Numbered from the stretch's first letter, positions 9,900-21,892 are shown. The stretch is 64,000 bases of DNA from Halictus rubicundus (GCF_050948215.1 NW_027488622.1:380501-444500); one strand, 5' to 3'. Made by a program: numbers and translations. The notes: generated by a model from the sequence alone, not told the origin.

Positions 9900-11279
9900 A
9901 GCGTTGTGTGCAGCACACCATGGCACAAGCACACGGCACACACACTGTCATTTGAGCTTCTCCTATGCAGCCGTTTGTAGCGTGAAGATCGCTAGGAAGC
10001 TTCTCCTAGTTCCTGTTTGGAGCGTGGCGACTCAAGGCCACGTAGGAAAACTGGCCCTTAACTTTAGAAGGGGGAACAGGGAACAGTTTTCGCGCATAGA
10101 ATTTAATACGGGGATCCGATTTGACGGCTTGTCTAAAATCTGGAACGCTCGTTACGGGGAAAGAAATGGGGGTGAGCTTCCAGGTGGGGAGGGGGAGTGG
10201 CTCGATGGGTGGCGTTGATTGTTCTTCCTTCTCTTCGGCGATATGACTTCTTCTTCGGCTGCTTCTCCAGGGGTTGTTTGAAAGAACAGCTTCTTAAGCT
10301 GATTCAGTTGGTGTCGGCGTCCTCCGCGCCTAGTCTTCTTCTTCTTAATTACTCGAGATATTACAACGCCGGTCATTAGTATACTAACTATGTGCTTCTA
10401 TAAGGGGGCAGCGTCTCAGTCTTCGTCCTCGTGCTAGTGACACGCACCGAGAGCAAGATCGTGGAGGCTGGGGTAGAGATTTCTAAGCTTAGCTTGTAGA
10501 GATCTTTTCCGTCTTCTGCTCTCGCCGCTAGGGGTACTTATAGGTATCCTCGAATATTTTTAGCAGCGAGAAAGCTCGGGTCCTGAGGGTGTATCTCAGG
10601 AGATTCAGTTTCTGAAGCGAGAAAAATGTTGGGTCCTTGACCATCTAGTTTCCGAAAAAGGAACTAAAAGGCCTGAAGAGAGAAAAAGCAAAAGTGGCTG
10701 TTAGAATGAATGGGACGGAGCACGATGAGGGCCAGAAAGATAGCATGATTGTATGCTTGAATGGTTGCGAGGGAGAAAATACTAGTCTTGTATTCGGCTG
10801 GGCGTGCGAGCGAGGCGGTATCTGTTTAGAGTGAGAGGGGAGATGCAATGGGTGCGAGTGAGAGCGCACTGGCCATTGGTGTGAGTGCGATCGCACTAGC
10901 GCTGAGAGTTAATGAGTGTGCGTGAGAGGTTTTGGGCTACGAGTACGAGAGAGATAGCGCCACTTCGTAGTTACTCTCTGGTTTCTGGGATGTCGCTGGT
11001 GTTCTCGTGATAAGTAGGGCGTGACTGTTGGTAAGAAGCTAAAGGTAAGTTTGCTGATATGATAATATATAGGTGGTGGATAACCGAAAGACGAACGGTA
11101 ACGTCTAGAACGTAGGTATATAACTGGCAGATGGTAACATACAGGCGGTAGGTAACTGTTTAAGACGTAACGCAAGATATAATTATAAAATATAAAAGAA
11201 CGCAGTATAAAGTAAGTTGTTAATGAACGAACGCATGTTTAATATATGTATATATGTAAAAGAACGCATGAGATATATA
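9900..11279. other. No gene supported
   Basis: Short ORFs on both strands lack codon-like structure or recognisable motifs. GTGTG/GCGAGTGAGAGCG-type degenerate repeats occur around 10800-10960 and recur at 12900-13260. The end is AT-rich with repeated GAACGCA(T/G). Confidence 0.4.
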
Positions 11280-11780
11280 TGTCGGGGCGTGATGGCAGCG
11301 ATGCACCCCGTCGGCAACAACGCGTAACGCGTATAGGATTTAGTTTAATCGTAAAATAACGATTTACCGTACCCTGATAATTGCCCTGCGAAGGGGCAAT
11401 AAAACAGTCACTGCGTACCTGCGCTACCCCTCTTCGCGCGCGGGGCAAAGGGAGATGCGAGACAGGGTGCCTGGAATGATGGGCTGGGACCCTGTTGAAC
11501 GTGACCACGGGCGGCAGAATAGTTTGGGCAACGGTAGGCCGAACACCAGCTTTGAGGAAAGTCACTTTTCGTGGGTAGAAAACGTAAAGACGTACGCGAA
11601 CATTCTGTGAGGCCCGTGTGCTCGTTGACGTGTCTCTCGTTGCACCACGAGATCGGGCATAGCGTGTACGTAGAGTCCATACGACAATCGCGTAAGCGCA
11701 AAAGGGTCGAATCGATGGAGAACGACGCTGGACAATCTCCGGCGGGTCCGAGGACGGAAGAGTCCGCCCAGCCTCCGACA
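11280..11780. repeat. Candidate solo LTR (501 bases)
   Basis: It starts TGTCGGGGCG and ends CCTCCGACA (TG...CA ends). It is flanked by TATA on both sides, although the (TA)n context makes the TSD ambiguous. An AATAAA lies at about 11397 in plus orientation. There is no internal coding domain or second LTR. Confidence 0.6.
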
Positions 11781-11994
11781 TATATATGTATTGATAAATA
11801 ATAAAACGCAAGAAGATTGTTTAATTAATAAAGAACGCATGTGTATTGTTATTTAATAATAACTATACTTTAGATAATTAATATATGATAATGAAAGTAA
11901 GTAAAAGATATAATTATAATAACGGTAAGAGAATAGTCGTAGTATATAATATATGTATATGTATATTTATATGAATGAATATATGTATATATAT

Positions 11995-12891
11995 TGTGAC
12001 GGGTATCCGTCGGGGTGGAGGAAGTGCCGACTCAGCCGGCTGCCAGGGGTCGGTAGTGCCTCGAGGAGGAATGAAGAGTAGTCTTTTTCTGGTAGAATGC
12101 TTGTGTCTTTATTGTCCCTGTTATGTACAACGGTTGCCCTCAGGTGGCGTGATCGCGGCGGCGGATCGATAGCGCGACGGCGCGGTATCGCGGCGGCGGT
12201 TCGGACTCGCGACGGTCCTGCGGCGGTATCGCCTCGGGGTGTCGGGGAGTCGGTCAGGTTTAGCAGGACGGTCCCGCAGGCTTGCGCCCCTCGGGCGAGG
12301 GATTCCGGCCCGTTTGCACGGTGCCGGCTCGGACGAGTTTCCCGTAGGCTTGCGCCCCTCGGGGGAGGGATTCCGGCCCGTTTGCACGGTGCCGGCTCGG
12401 ACGAGTTTCCCGTAGGCTTGCGCCCCTCGGGGGAGGGATTCCGGCCCGTTTGCACGGTGCCGGCTCGGACTAGTTTCCCGTAGGCTTGCGCCCCTCGGGG
12501 GAGGGATTCCTGCCCGTTTGCACGGTGTAGGCTCGGATGCGGGAACGGGGGTGTCTGGCGTGAACGGTGGTTTCGTTAGGAACGGGGTGCGGTGTGGTTG
12601 GAGGTACAGCGGAGGTCTTACGTGGCAGTAGCGGTGCTCGGCGGAGATCGGTTCTCGGACTCGCATCGGATGCCTTGCCTCAACTGCCCCGTTTGGCTGT
12701 TCTCGTGGCCTATTTATTCCTCCCACCGCCCACTTCCACTCGCGAGCAGCCGTATCGTCGCGGTGGCCACCTCGCGGCCGCGACGGGAGGCTGTGCTCGG
12801 CCGTGGTCTCGCGGCGCGCTCGCTGGGAGTGGGGCGGTAGTAGGCGCGGTGTTAGGCGGGGAAGTCGCGGGCCTTCGATATACCCGTTACA
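11995..12891. repeat. Candidate solo LTR (897 bases) with internal tandem repeats
   Basis: It starts TGTGACGGGTATCC and ends GATATACCCGTTACA, which are inverted matches. It is flanked by ATAT on both sides within a TA-rich tract. GC-rich inside against AT-rich flanks. No coding domain; long ORFs inside are by-products of the repeats. Confidence 0.65.
12281..12540 (+). repeat. 68-base tandem repeat inside the 12 kb LTR, about 3.8 copies
   Basis: CTTGCGCCCCTCGGG recurs at 12281, 12349, 12417 and 12485, an exact 68-base period. Units are nearly identical. Because 68 is not a multiple of three, the repeat opens overlapping frames on the minus strand that look like a protein but are not. Confidence 0.92.
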
Positions 12892-13370
12892 ATATATATG
12901 TGTATATATACTGAGCGCGAGACTCTAGGTAGCGCGTAACATACGAGTGAGAACGCATCGTGCAAGCTTCACGGGCGCGAGAGAGATGTACGTGAAAGCT
13001 TATGAATGAAATATAACGGGATCGTTCCTGTGTGAATGAAGCGTAGCGGGGAACGCTCTTGTGAGGGAGACGCAAACCGGTACTGGCCGCGGGTGCGAGA
13101 GGGAAAGCGATAGCCGCGTGTGCGAGTGAGAACGCGGGACTATGCTGACCGTGGGTGCGAGTGAGACAGAGCTACTATAGTGAACGCTGCGCGTGCGAGA
13201 GAGAGGTACTATGTGTTGGTGCGAGAGACAGAGCTATTGGGGTCAGCGGCACGCGAGTGGTGGGGGTTAGCCGCGTTCAGCGTCAGGCAGGAGCGTCGAA
13301 AGTGTGTCTTCTGGGCGACTTTCGGCCAAATCGTTGCGTTTGCTGCATGAAATGCACGGGAACGTGACAT
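12892..13370. other. No gene; degenerate GCGAGTGAGA-type short repeats
   Basis: Repeated GTGCGAGAGAGA / GTGCGAGTGAGA motifs are spaced irregularly between 13080 and 13250. Nothing else recognised. Confidence 0.5.
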
Positions 13371-13896
13371 CCTCTTAGCGGTGGGACTTAGAAAAATTTT
13401 CGTCCAACGTCCGACGCAGTAGTACATCCGTCCATTATTTGCTAATAACTCGGTAAATAATAGTAGTAGCGAGTTTGGTGTTATGATATATATTGTTAGA
13501 AACCGTCTATATCGCAGTGATGTCACGTCGAAAATCGTCTAGGACCGATACGGAAAAAGTTTCCTCTTAGCGGTGGGACTTAGAAAAATTTTCGTCCAAC
13601 GTCCGACGGAGTAGTACATCCGTCCATTATTTGCTAATAACTCGGTAAATAATAGTAGTAGCGAGTTTGGTGTTATGATATATATTGTTAGAAGCCGTCT
13701 ATATTACAGTGATATCACGTCGAAAATCGTCTAGGACCGTGTAACGGTGCATGCCTCGTTGCGTGGAGCGCGGCGAGGCGTGCGAGCCCTCCCCGGATTG
13801 GCTCAGCGGCCAGGGTTCTTTGGGGAGGGGGGACAAGGTGACTAAATGAGAAACGCTCAATTAAAGTAAAAAGAAATGATAATAGTTTATTATTAA

Positions 13897-14920
13897 CTCT
13901 TTGCGGACGAGTGTCGGCAAATAGCCGCCCTAGTCTTTTTACCGTTGCGGACGAGTGTCGGCATATAGCCGCCCAATTCTCGTGCTGCGGCTGGCGTATG
14001 TTTATCGTTCTGAACGATATAATACGCATAGTTATCCCTTTGCGGACGAGTGTCGGCCTATAGTCTTTGTATCGATAAGATCTTATCTTCCTTATAGTGT
14101 AAACTTACGATGCGAGACCATGGTGGGTTGTTTCATAGGTGATTGTTTCGAATTATATCAAACAAAGCACGAATATAAAACATCGCCTATGTCCAGGGTG
14201 TCAAAAAATTATATGTCACGGCCACCATAGCGTGATTCTACACCTACGATTTGGTGAAAATTGACATAAAAAAGTCCACGCAAAATTGACCTTGACCTTG
14301 AAAATCAAGGAAATCTTAGAAATCAATTCTTATAATTTTTGCAGCTTCTTTATTTGTCAATTTTTTACATCCAGCGCCAATATATAAGTAAATAGCGTAC
14401 TATCATACAGCGGGTACCATCAGTAAGGAATCTCGTTCGGTATGAAATTATCATAATCATGATACTCCTATTTCCCTAACTACAGAATGAAAGAAAGAAG
14501 CTGCAAAAATGATAAGAAATGCAACATCATTTTTTAAGAGAACGGTTGAGATGCGACGGTTTCTTTCACAAAGTTGAACGTTATGACTAGTAGAACACGA
14601 TTAAACAAAAAATTCTTGTTTTTTGACCTTGATTTTCAAGGTCGAGGTCAATTTTGCGGGGAGTTTTTTATGTCAATTTCCACAAAATCGTAGGTGTAGA
14701 ATCACGTTATGGTGGCCGTGACATATAATTTTTTGACACCCTGTACAGACGACTAAATTTGTTTCTTTATGATTTTATTGGATTTTATAAAAATGTTATT
14801 TGAATAAAGCTTTAGATTTTATAACGCAAACGTGCGACGTGAACATTTTCTTTACTGCGCGCTCCAATACCTGTCGTCCACAGTGACGCTCGCCCGTCGA
14901 GCGCCCCCGTCCGCAAAGGG
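13897..14920. mobile_element. piggyBac-like non-autonomous element (MITE)
   Basis: It is flanked by TTAA at 13893-13896 and 14921-14924. The termini CTCTTTGCGGACG and (inverted) CCCTTTGCGGACG fit piggyBac ends. The subterminal motif TTGCGGACGAGTGTCGGC recurs at about 13901, 13946 and 14041. No transposase ORF. It hosts the mariner-like MITE. Confidence 0.75.
14194..14743. mobile_element. Long-TIR MITE, Tc1/mariner-like ends
   Basis: 550 bases with inverted repeats of about 120 bases starting CAGGGTGTCAAAAAATTATA at each end, with only a few mismatches. The right end is followed by TA; the left flank is TC, so the expected TA duplication is imperfect. No ORF. The superfamily call rests on the CAGGGTG end and is tentative; the foldback structure is certain. 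Confidence 0.85.
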
Positions 14921-14924
14921 TTAA

Positions 14925-16150
14925 TCTCGGTCGGCCGGATTCCCCGTTGGTCCGGCGACGGAGTCTCGGAGGGAGCCTATCTCTCGGCCGGCCTGGTTAC
15001 AAAGAAACAAAATAAACTGTGAGTGTGGACGCCCGGTAACGACGCGAATCTAACGTAATTATTGCCGAATGACGCGAGCTTAACCTAATCGGTAGAACAC
15101 CTAAATCTAGCGCACTTATCTCCTACTAACGCGGGCTTAATCTTAATCTATACGCGGAGCGTCGTTATCTCCGGTACTGGTACTGGTATCGGTGGTCCGG
15201 AGTATCGCGGTGGGCGCCGTCCGTCGGTGGACGGCGGCAGAAAACCGGAGTCGTGTTCGGTACGGTGCGCGGTACCGCGGTGCGGGGAACGCGGGGCGAG
15301 TCGGGCTCGCCTGGCGTCGGCACGGCGATCGGGCGTTCTCGGCGCGGTCCCGAACCCCCACGATTCCCGTCGCGCGGTCGCCTCAGCGAGGTGATCGGAA
15401 CGGCCGCGGCCCAGCAAAAGATCGTGAATCGGTGACGTTTCCTGCGTCGGCTGGGCTCGCGGAGCGCGGAGAGGATTTGCGGGATTCGCGGAACGCTCCG
15501 TTTCTCGTCCCCGCGCGGCCGCGGCTCGAGTACGTAGACGCAGACGTAAACCTAGTGTCTACGACTCGAAACCGGCGAGGTCGCTCGTCCCCGGTAGTAT
15601 ACCGTGAGGCGAGCTCGACACGCTGCTGCGGTCGGTGGGAGACTAGACTCCTGGAGCGCGGCGCGGAATCTCCGGTCAGGAGCGCGGGATGCGGAAACGG
15701 GTCCGAGGAGTGGGGGATGACGATCCGGAGTGTCGAAACTACGGTGCTCTGAAAAGAGCAGGCCGTCGATCGACTGCCTCCCAGAACCTATTCGCGGTCT
15801 CGGTTTCGGCGTATGGGACGTAAACCCACGTACGCCTCGGCCGGTCCCAGCGCTTCGGCGTGTTCGTCCGGTAGTATACCGAGGCTAGCATGATTCTGCG
15901 GGGCTGCGAGAGGATCTGGGCTCGGGTGTTCGCCCGAGAGCTGCTCCAGAGCAACTCCGCTCTCGGGTGGTTTCGTCGCGATCTTTATAGCCCGAGCGCG
16001 GACCTCGTGTGCTCGTTCGCGAATCTTCGGTACACGTCGAGTGGTCCGCGCCCGGGCCGGATTCGCGGATTGGCGCGCGGCTGGTCCTAGTCGGTGATTG
16101 GTGCGGGCATGGTCGCAAACTCGCTCGCAACGAGACGTACGTGCCTCGTT
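14925..16150. other. GC-rich remainder of the LTR, no gene
   Basis: ORFs up to 186 codons here have no recognisable domain. They lie in CpG-rich DNA where stops are rare, so they are not called. Confidence 0.5.
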
Positions 16151-16467
16151 GCAACCGATACGGAAAAAGTTTCCTCTTAGCGGTGGGACTTAGAAAAATT
16201 TCCAGAGTTGTGTCGACGGAGTAGTACATCCGTCCATTATTTGCTAATAACTCGGTAAATAATAGTAGTAGCGAGTTTGGTGTTATGATATATATTGTTA
16301 GAAACCGTCTATATTACAGTGATATCACGTCGAAAATCGTCTAGGACCGATACGTAATAATTTTCCTCTTAGTGGTGGGACTTAGACAAATTTTCAAAGT
16401 TCGGTGAATTATGAAAAGTTGGTTATTTTGTGTAAAATAACATAGAAATGTTAAAATTTATCTGTAG

Positions 16468-17257
16468 TAATCGGAATGAGTACACTTTAAATCCTTTAAC
16501 GAGGATCCATTGGAGGGCAAGTCTGGTGCCAGCAGCCGCGGTAAGTCCAGCTCCAATAGCGTATATTAAAGTTGTTGCGGTTAAAAAGCTCGTAGTTGAA
16601 TCTGTGTGTCACAGAGTCGGTTCACCGCTCGCGGTGTTTAACTGGCATTATGTGGTACGTCCTACCGGTGGGCTTGCTCTTCACGGGGCGGTCCAACTAA
16701 TATCCCATCGCGGTGCTCTTCACTGAGTGTCGAGGTAGGCCGGTACGTTTACTTTGAACAAATTAGAGTGCTCAAAGTAGGCTATCTTCGCCTGAATACT
16801 GTGTGCATGGAATAATGGAATAGGACATCGGTTCTATTTTGTTGGTTTTCGGAACCCCGAGGTAATGATTAATTGGGACAGATGGGGGCATTCGTATTGC
16901 GACATTAGAGGTGAAATTCTTGGATCGTCGCAAGACGGACAGAAGCGAAAGCATTTGCCAAAAATGTTAGAGGTAAATGTTAGAGTTAACTGTGAAAGTT
17001 AGAGGTTCGAAGGCGATCAGATACCGCCCTAGTTCTAACCATAAACGATGCCAGCTAGCGATCCGCCGAAGTTCCTACGATGACTCGGCGGGCAGCTTCC
17101 GGGAAACTAAAGCTTTTGGGTTCCGGGGGAAGTATGGTTGCAAAGCTGAAACTTAAAGGAATTGAGGGAAGGGCACCACCAGGAGTGCAGCCTGCGGCTT
17201 AATTTGACTCAACACGGGAAACCTCACCAGGCCCGGACACCGGAAGGATTGACAGAT
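16468..17257 (+). rRNA. Orphan partial 18S rRNA gene (pseudogene)
   Basis: Central 18S sequence of arthropod type, including GTGCCAGCAGCCGCGGTAA (about 16528), GTGAAATTCTTGGAT (about 16911) and AACTTAAAGGAATTG (about 17149). The 5' third is missing: similarity begins near TAATCGGAATGAGTAC. The 3' part is cut at GACAGAT by an LTR-like terminus at 17258. A normally invariant stretch after CCAAAAATGTT is replaced by unrelated bases (about 16969-16993). It is therefore non-functional, a dispersed rDNA fragment. The orientation relative to the upstream 192-base repeats might reflect an old spacer-gene junction. Confidence 0.93.
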
Positions 17258-18190
17258 TGTTCGCGATCGCGCGAACGTTCGCGGTAAAACATGACCACAG
17301 GTTTACGGCATGGGGCCCTGCGGCGACCTCCCGGTCCTTCGTAGGACACATTGAAAGCCCACGGTTTTCACCCCTCCGTGTGAGCCTTACCGGCATGGAA
17401 GGCCCTGTCAGGATCCGAAGATCCCGCCGGCATCGCCTCACACATCATTGGGACTACTTATCGCGGAATGCCCCTCGCTCCGTTAGCAACACACAACTAT
17501 GTGTGTTCCCAGGGTCCACTACGAGGAGGTGAAGCGAGGGGACTTTAGACCTGTGAGATCCCTCAAATAGAGAGGACGGCTCGACAGTAGGACAGATGGT
17601 CCTACTATAGAGGGCTCAGGTCCTCGGACCTGTAACCGTACATTCCTTTCTTGACTGCGTTGATTCGATTTATCCCTGTTCCGACGACTTAAGGGTTATT
17701 TATACTAAGACACGGGGGCCGGTTACTACTCCCAATTCCCAAAGCGTGTCAATTCGCGAAGGAGATGGATTCGTGCCTCCAGGCACTGGAAAGCGGCGAG
17801 GTTTGGACGAGACAAATAAAGCTTGTAGACAAATTTCTGGTAAAAGGGCAGTATATTCTTGGAAGAACTATTTATACTCTTTCGAAGAGCGATCTCTCCG
17901 ATATGCTCGGAGACGAGCTATTTGTTTACAGGACGGCCCGTGATCTTTCCCGACGTACGGGGCAATAAATTCCTTTATGATGACGCGCTGAATACCGCGT
18001 ATCGGTAATCCGCACCGAATTCTCGTAACACGTAAACACGCAGTGTATACCGTGTTACGACGCACGCAGTTCGCTCGCTTTGCCTCTACCCCTGGTTTTT
18101 CAATGAACGATTTTAACGATTTGAATGCGGATCGCGCCTCGCGATATGCGAATTCGTGACCTGTCTAACCAACCGTGCACCCGGCCGCAA
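17258..18190. other. LTR-like terminus followed by unassigned sequence
   Basis: It begins with a 28-base sequence (17258-17285, TGTTCGCGATCGCGCGAACG...) identical to the start of the solo LTR at 30582. Beyond that the two diverge. No matching end or TSD (CAGAT expected) was found, so the element's extent is unknown. No ORF with a recognisable domain. Confidence 0.45.
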
Positions 18191-18199
18191 ATGCGTACG

Positions 18200-18850
18200 A
18201 GTAGTCCGGTTGGAGACACACACACTAAAAACCCCTGGCACTCCACGCGCCCAAGAAGTTTACTCTTCAGCACAATACGTGGCCTCCGAGCAATCTCCGT
18301 ATCGGTAGCGGCAGAATGACAAGAATCGTGCACAGTCCGCTCGCTCTAATCCGACCCGTGTGCCCGACGCAGTGACGGTTGAACGACTCGTTTCGACCTC
18401 GTAACCGATCGAAGGCGAACCTGTCAGACCACCCAAGTATCTGGCCGAATTCTCGTACAAATGGCCCAAGTGGAGACACACACTAAAAACGCCTGGCACT
18501 CCACGCGACCAAGAAGTTCACTCTTCAGCACGATACGTGGCCTCCGAGCAATCTCCGTGTAAGTAGCGGCAGAATGACAAGGATTGTGCAGGGTTCGGTC
18601 GTATCGAATCGACCCGAAGGGAAATTGTGAGTTCGTTCGAGCAATCCGTATGCGTACTAAGCACTGCACGATTGTGGACTTGTCAGACCATCCATACACT
18701 CGTCCGAATACTCATATGAGTGGTATGGATAGAGACGCACACCAAGCCGTAAGTCACGCCACGCTACCAAGGACTATGCTCTTCAGCACGATACGTGGCC
18801 TCCGAACGTATTCCTTGTTGATGGCGGCAGAATGATCACGACCGTGCACT
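18200..18850 (+). repeat. 258-base tandem repeat, three diverged copies
   Basis: The motif CTCTTCAGCAC(A/G)ATACGTGGCCTCCGA recurs three times. ACTAAAA occurs at 18224 and 18482 and a variant ACCAAG at 18741, giving a period of 258-259. Copies differ by many substitutions. No coding role. Confidence 0.8.
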
Positions 18851-18859
18851 TCCTACCGA

Positions 18860-21800
18860 AGCAGTGATGGGCATTTCGAACGAGAACCACGCTATTTACG
18901 ATGACGAAGTGTCCACTCGGTACCACGATTACGACGAACGATTTATAAATTCTAAATAACCCGTGATAATTCCACAGAACACAAACTGCGTCTTAATCGT
19001 CGGCAATGCCACAGCGCAGTTTGCACCTGTGACTCCTCGGTTTGAGGCGCTTACGCGTCGAGGATAGAACAGTCGGTTTGCCTGTTCTATCGGGTCGGTT
19101 TGACCCCTCGATCGCCTACCGTGTTTCGCCGACGGGACACTTCGCGAACGCGTGCGGCTAGAACCGCTTCCAGATGTAGAGTGATCTATCTGCGGCACGC
19201 ATCGACCTCCTTCGATCGGTATCGAGTGGGGATCGATGCGTGCGCATTGCGACAAGTGTCGCGATATCTCGCGGTCCTTCTCTCCGTCAGGACTCGCGGG
19301 TTACGTCACCGAGTGTTACGGTGGGGTTGACATCGACGTTCGATATATGGGGTGTATCGATATGTAACCTGTACGGTTACATATTACCCCCTCCCCCACG
19401 CTCGAGATTACCAGTGCAGGTACGCAGTTTATATGCATTGGGAATCTCGAACACGACCACGGAGATCCGTAAAGACAATTCAGTTTTTGTAGCAACGCAG
19501 GAACCACGCAAAAAAAATATAACGAGAATGTAACGCAGTCAAAAAAAAAAAATTATCACAATGTTCTGACCTGAACGAACTGAAATGTTCCTTTTGCTAA
19601 TACTAAATGCATCGCAGTCTTAACAAGAGAAAAGAGAGAAAAAAAAATAAATAAAATACATATATAAATGTGGCAGTAGCGTTATGTGCTGTGACGTGGC
19701 ATATTTGTCCACGTCCCGCCGATCAAGGTCGAAAGACCGGGCCACCCTTTGGCGGCACCGCGGCAACAACGGTTGCCGTGATCGATCTCCCTGGGAGCAC
19801 CCGAGACCCCAGATCGAGAAATTGACGCGGTTGAAACGCCGCGCCACTTGGCGCGACGAGAAGTTGCAGGACCGTGGCCGGGTCCCTGGGGGGCCCGGAT
19901 ACTTTTCACTTCTCCCAGGAGCGCGGAAAATCCGGAAAGGAACGCTGAGGGGCCGGCTACAAAGGACGCCCGCAAGGATACATCGAGGACGACACCGAGC
20001 CCGGGTTTGCCAACCCGGAGGCGCCGCCGAGGAATTACGGATCAGAGAAGGCCTTCGTCTCGACCTCGTCGTCGCCTCGCCCGGAAAAATTGAAGAGGAT
20101 CCGTGAAGGGATAGGCCCGAGGTCTTCCTCAGCGGGAGTTAGCCAATCGACGCGTGTCATCGGAAGAGCGTTAACCAATAAGTTTGTTGCCGGAGGCCCC
20201 GGACCGCTAGGTGCGGCCCTGCCGCGTGCGAGCGAGTAATAGGTCCGAGTGTCGCGTGGGAGCGGGAAAAATGAGGAAAGTGGGGGACGCCTCGCTTCCG
20301 CGTTTGCGAGGCTTCGCGAAATGGGTCACTGTGCCGCCAGATCTAGTCGGGTTTAGACTTTTTACAATTGCCTAAGAGAGTCAGTTTTTGTACGACCTAT
20401 TGCTGCCGGAAGGACGTGGTAACGCTGCAGACCACCGAGCGAGCGACACAGCTTATTAACCACGCTGCCGGGTGGTAAGTGCCGACTAGGCTTTTCGTGC
20501 CCTTATTATTTTCGCGTTGGCTCGGTAAGCGTTTTGCGAATCGGCCGGACTTCCCGTCGAAATAAAGACGGAATCTCGCCCGCCGGGAATCGCGGTTCGA
20601 GGGAATTCGCGAAGGGGGTGAGACCGTCCGTCGGTCATCGGGCGAGAGATTCGTTCCGATACCGACCCTTGGCGATATTTGCGAATCTGGGGGTGACCCA
20701 CGGTGGGACGACGCGACGTAGGCCGTACCGCCGTTTCCGGCTGTTTCCGACGGTCACAGTCTTTAGAACTTTGCTGCCGCGTATTCTATCGGAATCCGGT
20801 CGCTTCTCGACCGGCTAATTGCCACTCGTAGCTGCCGTACATCGCGCCCACGATCGGATTCGACGCGTAGGAGAGTAGCATCGGGAGAAATAAGCGCGAG
20901 CGACCGTCCAACTGTCGAACTATTGTACTATACCGCGCGGGCTTCGTTGCCATCGCTGCCGGGTCGCCCCGGCAGCCTTCTGTAATCAGCAAGATTAATA
21001 AATGTAAAGTCGAAGCCCATTCTCGTCTATCTTTCTTTCGTGAGAAACCTTTCCGCCGCGGGAAACGTCCCGCATTCCCTCCGCGTAGTTTCCTGGCCCA
21101 GGCTGCCGCTATTCAGGCCCTCGCGCAGTTCTCGTAGGTTCGGCCGAATAATTAGCGTCTCGCGTAATCTTCGAAATTGTTCGTGTGACACTTGCGAGTG
21201 TCTGGCGCCCGTTTCGAGTCCCGAACCTGGTAAAGTCTTCCGTCGGGGAAAAAGTCGAACCTACGGGATACCGTTTGTCACCGGGCGAAACACGTTCCGC
21301 GCGGCCGAACGTGCCTAACCCGTCGTGGCCCCGGTTTTCGTCTAATAGTTTTCGTCAAATAGATCGCAGATATGTACGCAAAGGAGACCGCAAAAAACAA
21401 AACTCAAAGCAAAGTACAAAACAAAGTAAAGTACTAAAGTACTTAATGATTGCTCAGTCTTTGTTGCGAAAATAAAAAAAAATGGCGTATCGCAGTGTTT
21501 CAACGGAAACGTCACGATGTTCGACCGCGCCGTGTGTCTCGCTAAACAAAAATTCTAAACTCTCGCTAAACAAAACTCTCGCTAAGAGAAAAAAATATAT
21601 ATGCAGCTGTAGTGCTGTACGCGTAACTTAAAATGTACTTTTGGCGACTGCGAGATCACTTGAATTCGATAACTAAACTGACTACGATCTTAGTCATTAC
21701 AGTATAAGGAAAAATATTTATGGCGATGAAACAAAAAAGAAAGGAATAAAAGCACTGTCATTTATGACCTGCTAAGCAGTATCTTACCGCAACGCAATGT

Positions 21801-21892
21801 AAAAGAAAGAGAAAAACCAAAAAAAAGTCTGTATGTGCATGAAACTTCACTAACCACTTTCTTCGTGGACCATGTGGATCACTGCAGCGTCT
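18860..21892. other. Long spacer, no gene supported
   Basis: Mixed CpG-rich and A-rich sequence. A perfect palindrome ATGTAACC-tgtac-GGTTACAT lies at about 19363-19383. A-rich tracts occur at 19500-19680 and 21380-21480. ORFs of 70-140 codons lack recognisable domains. It could be rDNA spacer-derived or old repeat DNA; nothing decisive is visible. Confidence 0.4.

Larger units (their letters stand above)
13740..16153. repeat. Solo LTR or LTR-like element (2414 bases with nested inserts)
   Basis: It starts TGTAACGGTGCATGCCTCGT and ends GTGCCTCGTTGCA. The TSD is ACCG at 13736-13739 and 16154-16157, and excision restores the 192-base repeat exactly. Without the 1028-base piggyBac-like insert it would be about 1.39 kb. 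No coding domain was found, so a solo LTR is the likelier reading. Confidence 0.75.
13371..16405 (+). repeat. 192-base tandem repeat array, interrupted by an LTR
   Basis: The unit motif CCTCTTAG(C/T)GGTGGGACTTA occurs at 13371, 13563, 16173 and 16365. The first and last steps are exactly 192. The middle step is 2610, which becomes 192 after removing the 2414-base LTR and its 4-base duplication. The array has at least three copies plus a partial one that merges into the orphan 18S piece. It may be rDNA spacer or a satellite. Confidence 0.88.

Noticed and set aside
11967..12726. Repetitive Arg/Pro-rich proteins on both strands
   Set aside because: They are produced by the 68-base tandem repeat read in shifting frames; the period is not a multiple of three.
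15192..15752. 186-codon plus-strand ORF
   Set aside because: It lies in CpG-rich LTR sequence with overlapping ORFs on both strands and no domain.
19363..19383. Palindrome ATGTAACC-tgtac-GGTTACAT as an LTR-LTR junction
   Set aside because: No LTR body could be matched on either side.
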